Shown here piece by piece: positions 46,390-56,104 of a stretch of 64,000 nt of DNA. The position numbers were made by a program, and so were the translations under genes. The stretch covers positions 17,723 through 81,722 of the forward strand of contig CAMNWO010000006.1 of NCBI GenBank assembly GCA_946565805.1, in the 5' to 3' direction. Positions within the stretch are counted from its first letter, which is position 1, and every line of letters starts with the position of its first letter. Below the pieces are notes generated by a model that searched no databases, was not told the origin of the DNA, and was given only the letters and a program-made list of their open reading frames with translations. Source of the DNA: an uncultured Clostridium sp. (lineage in GTDB: Bacteria > Bacillota > Clostridia > TANB77 > CAG-508).

Positions 46390-46932
46390 ATGGGTGATAC
46401 ATTAATAACAATAGTCGCAATCGCATTAGCAGCAGTTCTAATGTTTGTATTTCCACTAATGACAATGTCTGACAGAACAGATGATGTTTCTCAATTAGCA
46501 GTAGAAACATCTACTACAGAATTTGTAGATGACGTTAGAACAACAGGAAAATTAACAATGGACAAATACAGTAAATTTGTGGAGAATATTTCAGCAACAG
46601 GAAATGCTTATGATATAGAAATGGAAATTAAAACATTAGACGAAAATCCAGGAAAGAAAACAACACAAGCAGCAGCTACTAAAATAGGAGAGAATGTATA
46701 TTATTCTAGATATACGTCACAAATCTTAGATGATTTAGAGCCAACTAGTACTGCACAAAATAGAGTATTAGCATTAAAAGAAGGGGATATTTTTTCAGTC
46801 AGTGTAAAAAATACCAATGCAACTTTATCACAACAATTAAAGAATTTCTTCTATAAAGTAAGCGGAAATGATACCTATACAATAGCAGCAGAGCATGCTG
46901 GTATTGTTACAGCAAACGGAACCGGAAAATAA
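46390..46932 (+). CDS. Pilus-locus membrane protein, MGDTLITIV type
   Basis: 180 residues: an N-terminal helix (LITIVAIALAAVLMFVFPLM) and an external domain with STTEFVDDVRTTGKLTMDKYSKFVENI, the layout of Tad-associated minor pilins in Clostridia. The function is not established. AAGGAGG precedes the ATG, 10 bases after the previous stop. Confidence 0.65.
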   Translation: MGDTLITIVAIALAAVLMFVFPLMTMSDRTDDVSQLAVETSTTEFVDDVRTTGKLTMDKYSKFVENISATGNAYDIEMEIKTLDENPGKKTTQAAATKIGENVYYSRYTSQILDDLEPTSTAQNRVLALKEGDIFSVSVKNTNATLSQQLKNFFYKVSGNDTYTIAAEHAGIVTANGTGK

Positions 46933-46939
46933 AATTAAA

Positions 46940-46981
46940 ACACAGGCTTGTAATAAATTTCATTACAAGCCTATTTTATAC
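46940..46981 (+). terminator. Hairpin within the pilus locus
   Basis: AGGCTTGTAAT pairs with ATTACAAGCCT, followed by ATTTTAT. It may cause partial termination before the last gene of the locus. Confidence 0.65.
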
Positions 46982-46996
46982 AAAGGAAAGATGACG

Positions 46997-48704
46997 ATGA
47001 AAATACAAAATTTAGCTGTCATATTTATCATTATTATATTACCAATTTCCATTATTTTAGGTGTCTATACACGGAAATCAAATGAAAACATTAAGTTTAC
47101 AAACCAGTTATGATACCAAACTAAATAATGCTACTTATGATGCTTTAAAAGCTTTTCAATTAAATACGATTAATAGTGATACATCAGATTTAACAAACTC
47201 AAAATTGCGTGATATCGAAGCATCTGCTAATACCTTTTTCAATTCCATAGCAAGCAATTTTAATATGGCAGGATACAATCAAGATATTTTAGCAGAATAT
47301 GTACCAGCTTTAGTGTATACGATGTATGATGGATATTATATTTATTCCCAATATACCAATACTTTAGATGATACAAATCAAAATAAAGTAACAGTTTTAG
47401 ACGAAAATAACGAGCAAAAAGAGATAGTGGGAAGTGATGCGGAATTATCTAATCCTTCTAATCCTCAATATTTAGATACAACGTATCAACAAGGAGAAAG
47501 GTTATCAGGAATAAAGCCATATGTTTTTTATAGTTGTAGATATCAATATAACGGAAATGATTTTGTTATTACCTATTCTTTGGATAATTATATTACCATT
47601 CAAGGGCAAATTGAGGGAAAATGGGTCAATGATGGTGGATACTTATTAGATAATGTTGGATCAAACGGTACTACTTATCGAAACATCCAAATCGAACAAA
47701 GCGAAGAGCTAAAAGAATGCATTGATGATACTAAAACAGAATATACCTATCTAAAAATTAATGGAGTAAAATATTATAAAGATACAGATGGAACATGGTT
47801 TTCTCTTTTAAATGGAACGAAATACAAACAACCAAATTTCAAAGATCAAAGTGATGCTGGTAAAAGATATTATAAGGAAGCTAAGGAATTCAAAGATAGA
47901 ATTATAGGGAAGTATGGATTAAGCGACTTAACAGCTAATAAGGCTGTTGACGAAAATGGAAACCTATTAATGGCGTTAGATGAAGAAGGAAATTCAACTA
48001 ACAAACCTAAATTTGGAACTGATAAAATATTTGATTTTGGTGATATGAGCAGAACGAGTATCGAAGATCCAAATTCTAATTTTAACCAACATCGACTAGA
48101 GGTAATTCGTTATTCCATTGAGAAAAATCTATCCATTGCTATAGCAAACTATAATAAATTTTCAGGAGCGGATGCAAACTTCCAAATGCCAAAACTAAAA
48201 GAAGATGAATGGGAAAAAATTATGAATAACGTTTCCATCATTAGTTTTTTACAAGGACTTAACATTGGTGGAAAAATCTACAATGGTTATTCTATTATTA
48301 CAAATAATAAAAATCAAGAAGTAGTAAACGAAGATTCTATCTATATGGTAACAAATGATGGACAATATCATCGTGCGAATGATAACGATTTAGTTGGAAA
48401 TAATAATATTGTTCAAGGTGTTTTAAATATCGATTTTGAAAGAAAATCAAAAGTAGAGGAAACCACAGGAACAAAATATTTTGTACCAAAACAATATAAT
48501 AAGGAAGCCATTACAGGATGTTATACAAGTATCGTAAACCAAAACAATGTCAATGCAACCGATAATTTTTACAAATACATAGCAGAAAAGGGTGGAGTAC
48601 TAGCACAAAAATATTTTACTGCTTTAGGAAGAGAGCGATACGGTCTTTACAAGACAAATGTAGATCCAGAAAAGGCAAAAGCAGAATTTTTGCAACCACA
48701 ATAA
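46997..48704 (+). CDS. Large membrane-anchored pilus-locus protein, read through one CGG +1 site
   Basis: 568 residues. The N-terminal helix (NLAVIFIIIILPISIILGVYT) is directly followed by the recoding site ACA-CGG-A (47072). Skipping C gives GNQMKTLSLQTSYDTKLNNATYDALKAF and a single long external domain; triplet reading ends 10 codons later. The external domain has MYDGYYIYSQY and ITGCYTSIVNQNNVNATDNFYKY and is Asn/Asp-rich. It is probably a surface subunit or tip protein of the pilus. No named family is recognised. AAAGGAAAG precedes ATG 46997. Confidence 0.72.
47072..47075 (+). other. CGGA +1 recoding site in the large pilus-locus gene
   Basis: Codon before is ACA. The site lies at the end of the membrane helix, so triplet reading would release a short membrane peptide. 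Confidence 0.78.
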
Positions 48705-48761
48705 TTGAATAAAAAAAATCAAAAAGTCAATACTAATAATAGTAAAAGAAAAGGAGTTTTT

Positions 48762-49994
48762 ATGAAAAAAACGATAACAAAACTATTATTAGTATTTTTT
48801 TTAATTTTGATTTATATGTATACACTAGCCATTGAAAATATTCCCAATAACTTAGTTATTTTTGAAGGAGAAAATATTACTTTGAAGACTTTATTAGGAA
48901 TGCAAATAAAACTAGATGACGAAACAATGGAAACAGTATCAAATGCCAATGCTAATGCTGTTAATCAAAAAATTGGAAAAGCAAAATTACAAGTAAATTT
49001 ATTTGATAATATTACATTAAAAGACGTAAATGTAGACGTACTTCCTAAAAGTAAAGTAATTCCTGTTGGAAGCATTGCTGGTGTAAAATTATACACAAGT
49101 GGAGTACTAGTAGTTGGTATGTCAGAAATTGAAGGAATTGATAACAAAAGACATAAACCATATGAAAATACAGGAATTAAAGAAGGAGACACCATTACAC
49201 AAATTAATGACAAACCAATTAGTTCAACAGAGCAATTAATGGAAAATGTAAATCAAGCGCAAGGAAAAGCAATCAAAGTAAAATACATTCAAGAAGAACA
49301 AACAAAGGAATGTAGCATGGAAGCCGTAAAAACAAGTAACAATGAATATAAATTAGGATTATGGGTACGAGACAGTGCAGCAGGAGTAGGAACAGTTACA
49401 TTTTATGAACCAGGAACTAAAACCTTTGGAGCGCTAGGACATGGAATCACAGACATTGACACAGAAGAACTAATCAACATAGCCTCAGGAGAATTTATCA
49501 CAACAAGAGTATTAAACATTACCAAAGGAGAAAGTGGAAATCCCGGAAAAATCCAAGGAACAGTAGAAAACCAAAAGAACATTGGAAAAATAAACAAAAA
49601 TAGTAAATTTGGAATTTATGGAACCGTTGAAAACCTAGCAAGCTTAAACATTGACACATCCAAAGAAATGGAAGTAGCCTTAAGAGAAGAAATACAACAA
49701 GGAAAAGCAAAAATCCTATGCAGCTTAGACAATCAAAAAGTAGAAGAATATGAAGTTGAAATTCAAAAAATCTACAAAGAAAACAATTATGACAATAAAA
49801 GTATGCAAATAAAAGTAACAGACCCAAGACTAATCGAAAAAACAGGAGGTATCATACAAGGCATGTCAGGTTCCCCAATTATCCAAAACAACAAATTTGT
49901 AGGAGCTGTAACCCATGTGTTAGTTAACAATCCACAAGAAGGATATGCCGTATTTGGAGATATCATGTTGAAACAAGCAAAAGAGGTGCATTAG
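48762..49994 (+). CDS. spoIVB: SpoIVB peptidase
   Basis: 410 residues: signal anchor (about 1-24), a PDZ domain (GIKEGDTITQINDKPISS near 135) and an S55 serine protease domain with GALGHGITD near 225 and the catalytic Ser in GMSGSPIIQNN near 370. In Bacillus it is made in the forespore and signals activation of pro-sigma-K in the mother cell. AAGGAG precedes ATG 48762; upstream in-frame TTG codons lack such a site. Confidence 0.94.
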   Translation: MKKTITKLLLVFFLILIYMYTLAIENIPNNLVIFEGENITLKTLLGMQIKLDDETMETVSNANANAVNQKIGKAKLQVNLFDNITLKDVNVDVLPKSKVIPVGSIAGVKLYTSGVLVVGMSEIEGIDNKRHKPYENTGIKEGDTITQINDKPISSTEQLMENVNQAQGKAIKVKYIQEEQTKECSMEAVKTSNNEYKLGLWVRDSAAGVGTVTFYEPGTKTFGALGHGITDIDTEELINIASGEFITTRVLNITKGESGNPGKIQGTVENQKNIGKINKNSKFGIYGTVENLASLNIDTSKEMEVALREEIQQGKAKILCSLDNQKVEEYEVEIQKIYKENNYDNKSMQIKVTDPRLIEKTGGIIQGMSGSPIIQNNKFVGAVTHVLVNNPQEGYAVFGDIMLKQAKEVH

Positions 49995-50036
49995 GGACGT
50001 TTCCTTTTGCTCCTTTTGGAGCAAATAGGGACACAA
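49995..50036. repeat. Repeat-like palindrome after spoIVB
   Basis: TTTGCTCC and GGAGCAAA form a stem between two GGGAC words. It is a distant relative of the window's repeat families and directly follows the spoIVB stop. Confidence 0.5.
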
Positions 50037-50169
50037 CTTTGGAAAAAAAAGATTTACTTATTAATAAAAATTTATAAAATATGCAAAAAAAGTATTGCAT
50101 ATTTTTTTACTTTATAATATAATTCACCTAATCGGTATACGGTAAAATAAAAAAAGGAGGTACCTGAAG

Positions 50170-50571
50170 ATGGAAACAGAAATACTAAATAAGATACTTG
50201 TAAAAGTAGACAAAATTGGAACAGATTTAACAGAGTTTAAGCAGGAGATGTATGAATTTAGGGAGGAGATGTATAGTTTTAGAGAAGAAGTTAATGAAAG
50301 ATTTGACAAAGTAAATGAGAGATTCGACAGGAATGAAAAAGAATTTGCAGAATTCAAAGACGAGATGTACGAATTTAGAGATGAAATGTATCGATTTGCA
50401 GATGAAGTAAATGAAAGATTTGATAAAACGACACAAGAAATTGCAGATGAAATTCATGAAGTATCTAGGCTTATGAGTAGAAAAATAAAAGAAGCAACCA
50501 ATGAGGTAAAAAATGATATTAAAATCATTATCGAATTAAATGGACCAAAACAAGAAAAAGTATGTGCTTAA
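50170..50571 (+). CDS. Coiled-coil protein of unknown function
   Basis: 133 residues with 7- and 11-residue repeats: EMYEFREEMYSFREEVNERFDK and EMYEFRDEMYRFADEVNERFDK are near copies. The whole protein is predicted to be a long helix, with no membrane segment. Small proteins of this kind occur widely in Clostridia without known function. AGGAGG precedes the ATG, and a terminator follows. Confidence 0.7.
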   Translation: METEILNKILVKVDKIGTDLTEFKQEMYEFREEMYSFREEVNERFDKVNERFDRNEKEFAEFKDEMYEFRDEMYRFADEVNERFDKTTQEIADEIHEVSRLMSRKIKEATNEVKNDIKIIIELNGPKQEKVCA

Positions 50572-50581
50572 AGGATAAACA

Positions 50582-50618
50582 AAAATCCCTCAGGAAATAA
50601 CTTATTCTGAGGGATTCC
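50582..50618. terminator. Bidirectional terminator hairpin
   Basis: AATCCCTCAG pairs with CTGAGGGATT around 13 bases, between convergent genes. Confidence 0.75.
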
Positions 50619-50661
50619 ATAATAATTAAAAGTTGCCATTTAACCCCGGAACCAGTGGCAA

Positions 50662-52045
50662 CTAATCCACTAACATAGGTCCAATTTGTGTTACTGTACC
50701 AGCGCCAAGGGTCATAACAATATCATCTTCTTGAATATTACTTTTTACAAAAGCAACACATTCATCAAAATCAGGAATATATTTAGCTTCTTTTCCCATT
50801 GAAATTAGTTTATTAACTAAATCTTTAGAAGAAACTCCATAGGTATTTTTTTCTCTGGCTGCATAAATATCTAAAACGATAACATGGTCAAAATTAATTA
50901 AAGCTTTTGCAAAATCATCTAATAGATTTTTGGTTCTGCTATAAGTGTGTGGTTGGAAAATAGCCCAAGAGTGATTGTATTTTTTATGTGATAGGGATTT
51001 TGCGGTTGCTAATATTTCTGTTGGATGATGTCCATAATCATCATAAACACTTACTCTATTTTCAATTTTGCCTTTAAACTCAAATCTCCTATGTGCACCT
51101 GTAAATTTTAATAATGCAGACTTAATAGCATTTTTTTCAATTCCATATTTGTAACATAAAGCAATACACGATAATGCGTTTAAGATATTATGGGTGCCAG
51201 GAACAGATAACTTAATTCTATCAAAGAATTCATTTTTATAGTAAACATCAAATTCAGCAAAGGCGTCATTATCAAAAGTGATATTAACAGCACAAAAATC
51301 AGCATCTTTGTTTTGAATACCATAGGTAATAACAGTTGTATTAGTATGTTGAGCTAACTCCAAGCAATTTGGGTCATCAGCATTTAATACTAAAGTACCA
51401 TCATCTGGTAAAAGTTTTACATATTTTATAAAAGCTTTTTTTATATTTTCAAAAGTTTTGAAATAATCTAGATGGTCGTTATCAATATTTAAAATAATTT
51501 CTGCCTTGGGACTAAATTTTAAAAAGCTTTCTACATATTCACAAGCTTCAATAATAAAATGTTCACTATTACCAACCATGTAATTTCCGATTAAGTTGTT
51601 TTAAATAAGCACCAACTTGAATGCTAGGATCAGTTAAGGCTTCAATAAAACAAAGAGCAACCATGGAAGTAGTAGTAGTTTTGCCATGAGTACCAGAAAC
51701 ACAAATGGTATCTTGATAACATCTTGTTAATTCACCCAAAAAATCAGCTCGTTCGATTGTTGGAATGTGTAACTTTTGAGCTTCTAACATTTCAGGGTCA
51801 TCTTGTTTAACAGCAGCAGAATAAACAACGATATCAGATTTTGCAATATCTTCTAAATTATGACCAATGGTAACTTTGATCCCTTTTTCCATTAGGGCAG
51901 TAACATTTTCTGAGTTGGCAGTATCAGAACCAGTAACAGAAAAGCCCCAGTTTTTTAAAATAGCAGCAATACCACTCATACTAACGCCACCAATTCCAAT
52001 CATATGTATATTTTTATATTTTTTTATATTTTCAATATTTGGCAT
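50662..52045 (-). CDS. murC: UDP-N-acetylmuramate-L-alanine ligase, read through one CGG +1 site
   Basis: Essential peptidoglycan enzyme; 460 residues, normal length. HMIGIGGVSMSGIA opens the nucleotide-binding domain, VSGTHGKTTTTSM is the ATP loop near residue 110, and AVYDDYGHHPTEI and FQPHTYSRT follow. The frame breaks on the minus strand at AAT-CGG-A (plus 51589-51586): skipping C gives [25 protein letters not shown], the conserved central segment; triplet reading stops five codons on. AAGGAG precedes ATG 52045. Confidence 0.94.
51586..51589 (-). other. CGGA +1 recoding site in murC
   Basis: Codon before is AAT. Skipping C (the G at plus 51589) restores the Gly in the segment before [14 protein letters not shown]. 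Confidence 0.87.
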
Positions 52046-52213
52046 GGATAAACACTCCTTTTCAATAGATAGATTATATAATGATATGAGTAAAAATTCA
52101 ATAGTTTGGTTAAAATTTAAAAAAATAAAACTTCCTATATTACAACGCTATATCATATTAAAAATGAGAAGAAATGTTACCAATTATAAAATTTAATTTT
52201 TTTGTAAAAAAAA

Positions 52214-52242
52214 GAAGGAAAAACTTTTTTTATGAAGAATAA
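52214..52242 (+). promoter_or_regulatory. Sigma-H promoter of spoVG
   Basis: GAAGGAAAA (52214-52222) matches RNAGGAWWW and GAAGAATAA (52234-52242) matches RNNGAATWW, with an 11-base spacer, the Bacillus sigma-H consensus. spoVG is a classic sigma-H target. Confidence 0.7.
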
Positions 52243-52315
52243 TATAATTGTACATAAGATACAAGCTATATGTACAAAATATTTTAAAACTTAAGGAAGG
52301 AAGGTGCATTAAGAA

Positions 52316-52588
52316 ATGCAAATCACAGATGTACGTTTAAGAAAAGTAAATTCAGAAAACAGAATGAAAGCTGTTGCTTCTGTAACATTCGATAATGAAT
52401 TCGTAATTCACGATATCAAAGTTATCGAAAGCCAAAATGGATTATTTATAGCTATGCCAAGCAGAAAAACTCCAAACGGAGAATTCAAAGATATAGCTCA
52501 TCCAATCAATGCTGAAACAAGAGAGAAAATTCAAAAAGCTATTTTAGAAGCTTATGAAGCTCCAGAAACAGAGGAATCAGCAGAATAA
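52316..52588 (+). CDS. spoVG: Septation regulator SpoVG
   Basis: 90 residues. [38 protein letters not shown] and [21 protein letters not shown] are the family signatures. It is an RNA/DNA-binding regulator of sporulation septation and other genes. AAGGAAGGAAGG lies upstream of the ATG with a long spacer. Confidence 0.97.
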   Translation: MQITDVRLRKVNSENRMKAVASVTFDNEFVIHDIKVIESQNGLFIAMPSRKTPNGEFKDIAHPINAETREKIQKAILEAYEAPETEESAE

Positions 52589-52599
52589 TTGATAAAGGT

Positions 52600-52630
52600 T
52601 AAAAAAGCACTTTAAAAGTGCTTTTTTTGT
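52600..52630 (+). terminator. Rho-independent terminator of spoVG
   Basis: AAAAAAGCACTTT pairs with AAAGTGCTTTTTT, ending in seven T. Confidence 0.88.
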
Positions 52631-52757
52631 TGAATTGGAAAAATTGCTTTGTGATATTATTCTTGGATAGAGAAATTCAAAGAAAAACTTGAAAAAAACC
52701 GAAAAACAAGTTAAAATAGATAATAGTAAAAAATCAAAAGAAAGTAGGAAAACAAAG

Positions 52758-53315
52758 ATGTATATCATAGTTGGATTAGGAAATCCAGAAAAAGATTATA
52801 ATAACACAAGACATAATATGGGATTTAACACCATTAATAAATTAGCGAAAGAATTTGAAATAGAAGTTACCAAAAATAAATTCAAAGGTTTGTATGGAAC
52901 AGGAATGATAGAAGGAGAAAAAGTAATTTTATTAAAGCCACAAACGTATATGAATTTAAGTGGAGAAAGTATAAAAGAAATTGTACAGTTTTATAAGCTA
53001 GATATGGAACAAATTATAGTTATTTATGATGATATTGATATAGAACCAGGTGTCATTAAACTTAGAAAATCAGGAGGACCAGGGACACATAATGGAATGA
53101 AATCAGTGGTACACGAGTTAAACACACAGAACTTTAAACGTGTTAGAATTGGAATAGGAGCACCGATTGAAAAAGAAGAACTAATCGAATATGTAATTGG
53201 AGCTATTCCAGACGAAGAAAAAGAAAAATTAGAAAAAGGAACCGATTTAGCAAAAGAAGCAATTATTGAGATCATAAAAAATGGGATGGATAAAGCCATG
53301 AACAAATTTAATTAA
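52758..53315 (+). CDS. pth: Peptidyl-tRNA hydrolase
   Basis: 185 residues. VGLGNPEKDYNNTRHNMGF contains the catalytic His, LKPQTYMNLSGES and IYDDIDIEPGVIKLRKSGGPGTHNGMKS follow. It frees tRNA from stalled peptidyl-tRNA, and is of interest in a genome with frequent recoding. ATG 52758 gives the homologous N-terminus; AGTAGGA lies upstream with a long spacer. Confidence 0.95.
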   Translation: MYIIVGLGNPEKDYNNTRHNMGFNTINKLAKEFEIEVTKNKFKGLYGTGMIEGEKVILLKPQTYMNLSGESIKEIVQFYKLDMEQIIVIYDDIDIEPGVIKLRKSGGPGTHNGMKSVVHELNTQNFKRVRIGIGAPIEKEELIEYVIGAIPDEEKEKLEKGTDLAKEAIIEIIKNGMDKAMNKFN

Positions 53316-53367
53316 AATTCCCCATTTGATCTCAGAACTAATGGAAAAATAGAAAGGAATTAAGAAA

Positions 53368-54552
53368 ATGACAGAAATTATAGTACAAACCCAAAAAAAT
53401 GGAAAGCAAATAGCTTTAATTGAAAATGGAAAACTAATCGAATATTATGAAGAAGACAAAGAATATAGAAGAAGAGAAGGAAATATTTATATTGGAATTG
53501 TAAAAGATATAATTAATGGAATGCAATCTGCATTTGTTGATATCGGAACGGAAAAAAATAGTTTTATTCATTTAAAGGATATATTGCCTAAAGTAGATGA
53601 AACGAAAGAAACTCGCAACGAAAATATAGATATTTGTGAGGTAGTAAAACCAAATCAAAAGTTGTTAGTGCAAGTAAAGAAAGACAGTAATGAGAAAAAA
53701 GGAGCGAGAGTGTCAACTCATATTAATTTACCAGGAAAATATATTGCATTACTTCCTAATACAGATATCATAACGGTTTCACAAAAAATTGAAGACAAAA
53801 AAGAACAGGAAAGATTAATCCAATTAGTAAAACGAAATTTAAGTGAGGGAAATGGGGCTGTTATTAGAACTTCTGCACAGAACAAAGAAAAAGAAATAAT
53901 TGATGATATAAAAAAAGTAGAAAAAAAGTGGAACAATATCATTCAAACTAGTATCAATCCAGAATTAAAAAAATCACAAATATTATATAGAAGTGAAAAC
54001 ATTTTAGAAAAAATGTTAATGGATTTAGCAGATGAAACCATTGAAAAAATTACAATAAACGATGAGAAATTGCAAAAAGAATTAGAAGCGTTCAAAAAAG
54101 AAAATCAAGAATATCAAAACTTGAAAATTGAGAGAAAAAGTGACGAAAATATTTTAGATATATATGACTTAGAAAAACAAATTGAAAAAATACAAAATCG
54201 AAAGATATGGCTTAAATGTGGTGGGTTTATTACCATTGATAAAACCGAAGCCTTAACAGCTATTGATGTAAATACTGGGAAGTATACGGGAAAGCAAGGA
54301 TTAGAGCAAACCATTTTTAAAGTAAATCAAGAAGCAACGGTAGAAATTGCCAAACAACTACGTTTAAGAGATATTGGTGGTATTGTTATTATTGATTATA
54401 TTGATATGCAAAATGATGAAAATAAGAAAAAAATTCAAAAAACGTTAGAGAAGGAATTAAAGAATGATAGAAGTAAGACACAAGTAGAAGGGTTTACAAA
54501 GTTAGATTTAATGGAGTTGACTAGGAAGCATATTTGTAGCCACAAAGACTAA
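53368..54552 (+). CDS. rng: Ribonuclease E/G family protein, short C-terminus
   Basis: 394 residues. An S1 domain (GNIYIGIVKDIINGMQSAFVDIG, near 37-90) and the catalytic core (GGFITIDKTEALTAIDVNTGKY near 290, RDIGGIVIIDYIDM near 338 with metal-binding Asp) are present. The protein ends at MELTRKHICSHKD, just where family members continue into the zinc-link and small domain, so it is about 80 residues shorter than usual. No CGG is near the end. AGAAAGGA precedes the ATG. Confidence 0.85.
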   Translation: MTEIIVQTQKNGKQIALIENGKLIEYYEEDKEYRRREGNIYIGIVKDIINGMQSAFVDIGTEKNSFIHLKDILPKVDETKETRNENIDICEVVKPNQKLLVQVKKDSNEKKGARVSTHINLPGKYIALLPNTDIITVSQKIEDKKEQERLIQLVKRNLSEGNGAVIRTSAQNKEKEIIDDIKKVEKKWNNIIQTSINPELKKSQILYRSENILEKMLMDLADETIEKITINDEKLQKELEAFKKENQEYQNLKIERKSDENILDIYDLEKQIEKIQNRKIWLKCGGFITIDKTEALTAIDVNTGKYTGKQGLEQTIFKVNQEATVEIAKQLRLRDIGGIVIIDYIDMQNDENKKKIQKTLEKELKNDRSKTQVEGFTKLDLMELTRKHICSHKD

Positions 54553-54564
54553 AAACCGAAAAAA

Positions 54565-54662
54565 ATCATCATTTGGCGTTGTTAAACTTCGCTTTTAATT
54601 TAATCAACGTGCCAACGCACGCCTCATAAATTAAAAACTCGTTTGCCTAGCCAAATAATAAT
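54565..54662. repeat. 98-base element with inverted ends, MITE-like
   Basis: The left end ATCATCATTTGGC and the right end GCCAAATAATAAT are complementary at 11 of 13 positions. The inside holds ACGTGCCAACGCACG and TTTAATTTAATC with TAAATTAAAAA. It lies right after the rng stop and may have replaced its 3' end. Confidence 0.5.
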
Positions 54663-54714
54663 TCTTTTTCGAATTTGATATAACAAGAAAAAGTAAGAAA
54701 GAGGAAGTAAAAAA

Positions 54715-56079
54715 GTGAAAGTAGGATTTGTACATTTAGGATGTAGTAAAAATTTAATTGATACAGAAGCTACCATTGGATTATTTAAAAAAAATACATT
54801 TGAGATTATAAATGATGAAACAAAAGCTGAAATTATTGTTATCAATACATGTGGTTTTATTGATTCAGCTAAAGAGGAAGCTATTAATACTATTTTAGAA
54901 ATGGCAGAATATAAAAATGAAAAATGTAGATATTTAATAGTAATGGGATGTTTGGTGCAAAGATATTACGACGAATTAATCAAAGCACTTCCAGAGGTGG
55001 ATTTGTTTATTAAAATAGATGAATATGATCAGTTATGGAACAAAATAGAAGACTTAATAAAACGAGATATTGTAGTAAAAAGCAAACAAAAAATGAGTAA
55101 AAAAATAACTGAAATTCCTAAAATGCCAATGTTAACCCAAGAACAATTTTTAAATCGAACCATAACAACAGGAAATAATTATGCTTATTTAAAAATTGGA
55201 GAAGGATGTAGCAATAGATGTACGTATTGTGCAATTCCTTATATTAGAGGACCATTTGTTAGTCGAAAAAAGGAAGATATTTTAGAAGAGGCAAAGCAAT
55301 TAGCCAAAAAAGGAATAAAAGAACTAATCATAATTGCTCAAGATACAACCAAATATGGTATTGATTTATATGGAGAAAGTAAATTAGCAGAACTATTGCA
55401 TGAGATAAGCAAAATAGAAGGAATTCAATGGATACGATTTTTATATTCCTATCCAGAAGGAATTACAGATGAGTTGCTAGAGGAAGTGGCTAACAATCCT
55501 AAAATAGCTAATTATTTTGATATACCAATTCAACATATTGCAGATAATATGTTAAAGAAAATGAATCGACATACTTCTAAAAAACAGATAAAAGATTTAC
55601 TTGCTAAAATAAGAAATAAGATTCCAGACATAACGTTAAGAACCAGTTTAATTGTAGGATTTCCAGGAGAGACAAAAGAAAACTTTCAGGAATTATTGGA
55701 TTTCGTGGAAGAAGCAAAATTCGACAAACTGGGAACGTTTATGTATTCAAAAGAAGAAGGAACACCAGCTGCTAAATTACCTGAACAAATCCACGGTAAT
55801 ACCAAAAAGGCAAGATATCATCAAATTATGAAATTGCAACAAGAAATATCAAGAAAAAATTTAGAGAAAAAGTTACAACAAGAATATGAAGTGTTAATAG
55901 AAGATATATCATTTGATGGAAAATATTATATAGGAAGAACCATGCAAGATGTACCAGATATGGATGGTCTTGTATATATTAAAATAGGAGAATTACAAAA
56001 CAAAAATGTAATAGGAAGTTTTGTAAAATGTAAAGTAACCCAAATAAGTAATTATGATATAATGGCTGAAATTATTTAA
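54715..56079 (+). CDS. rimO: Ribosomal protein S12 methylthiotransferase
   Basis: 454 residues, a radical SAM enzyme that methylthiolates an Asp of S12. The N-terminal cluster Cys are in GCSKNLIDTEA, NTCGFID and GCLVQRY; the radical SAM site is CSNRCTYCAIP near residue 165. A TRAM domain ends the protein. GTG 54715 follows AGAAAGAGGAAG with a moderate spacer. It modifies the ribosomal decoding-centre protein S12. Confidence 0.94.
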   Translation: MKVGFVHLGCSKNLIDTEATIGLFKKNTFEIINDETKAEIIVINTCGFIDSAKEEAINTILEMAEYKNEKCRYLIVMGCLVQRYYDELIKALPEVDLFIKIDEYDQLWNKIEDLIKRDIVVKSKQKMSKKITEIPKMPMLTQEQFLNRTITTGNNYAYLKIGEGCSNRCTYCAIPYIRGPFVSRKKEDILEEAKQLAKKGIKELIIIAQDTTKYGIDLYGESKLAELLHEISKIEGIQWIRFLYSYPEGITDELLEEVANNPKIANYFDIPIQHIADNMLKKMNRHTSKKQIKDLLAKIRNKIPDITLRTSLIVGFPGETKENFQELLDFVEEAKFDKLGTFMYSKEEGTPAAKLPEQIHGNTKKARYHQIMKLQQEISRKNLEKKLQQEYEVLIEDISFDGKYYIGRTMQDVPDMDGLVYIKIGELQNKNVIGSFVKCKVTQISNYDIMAEII

Positions 56080-56104
56080 AATGAGCAAACCGAGGGGGAA
56101 GAAA

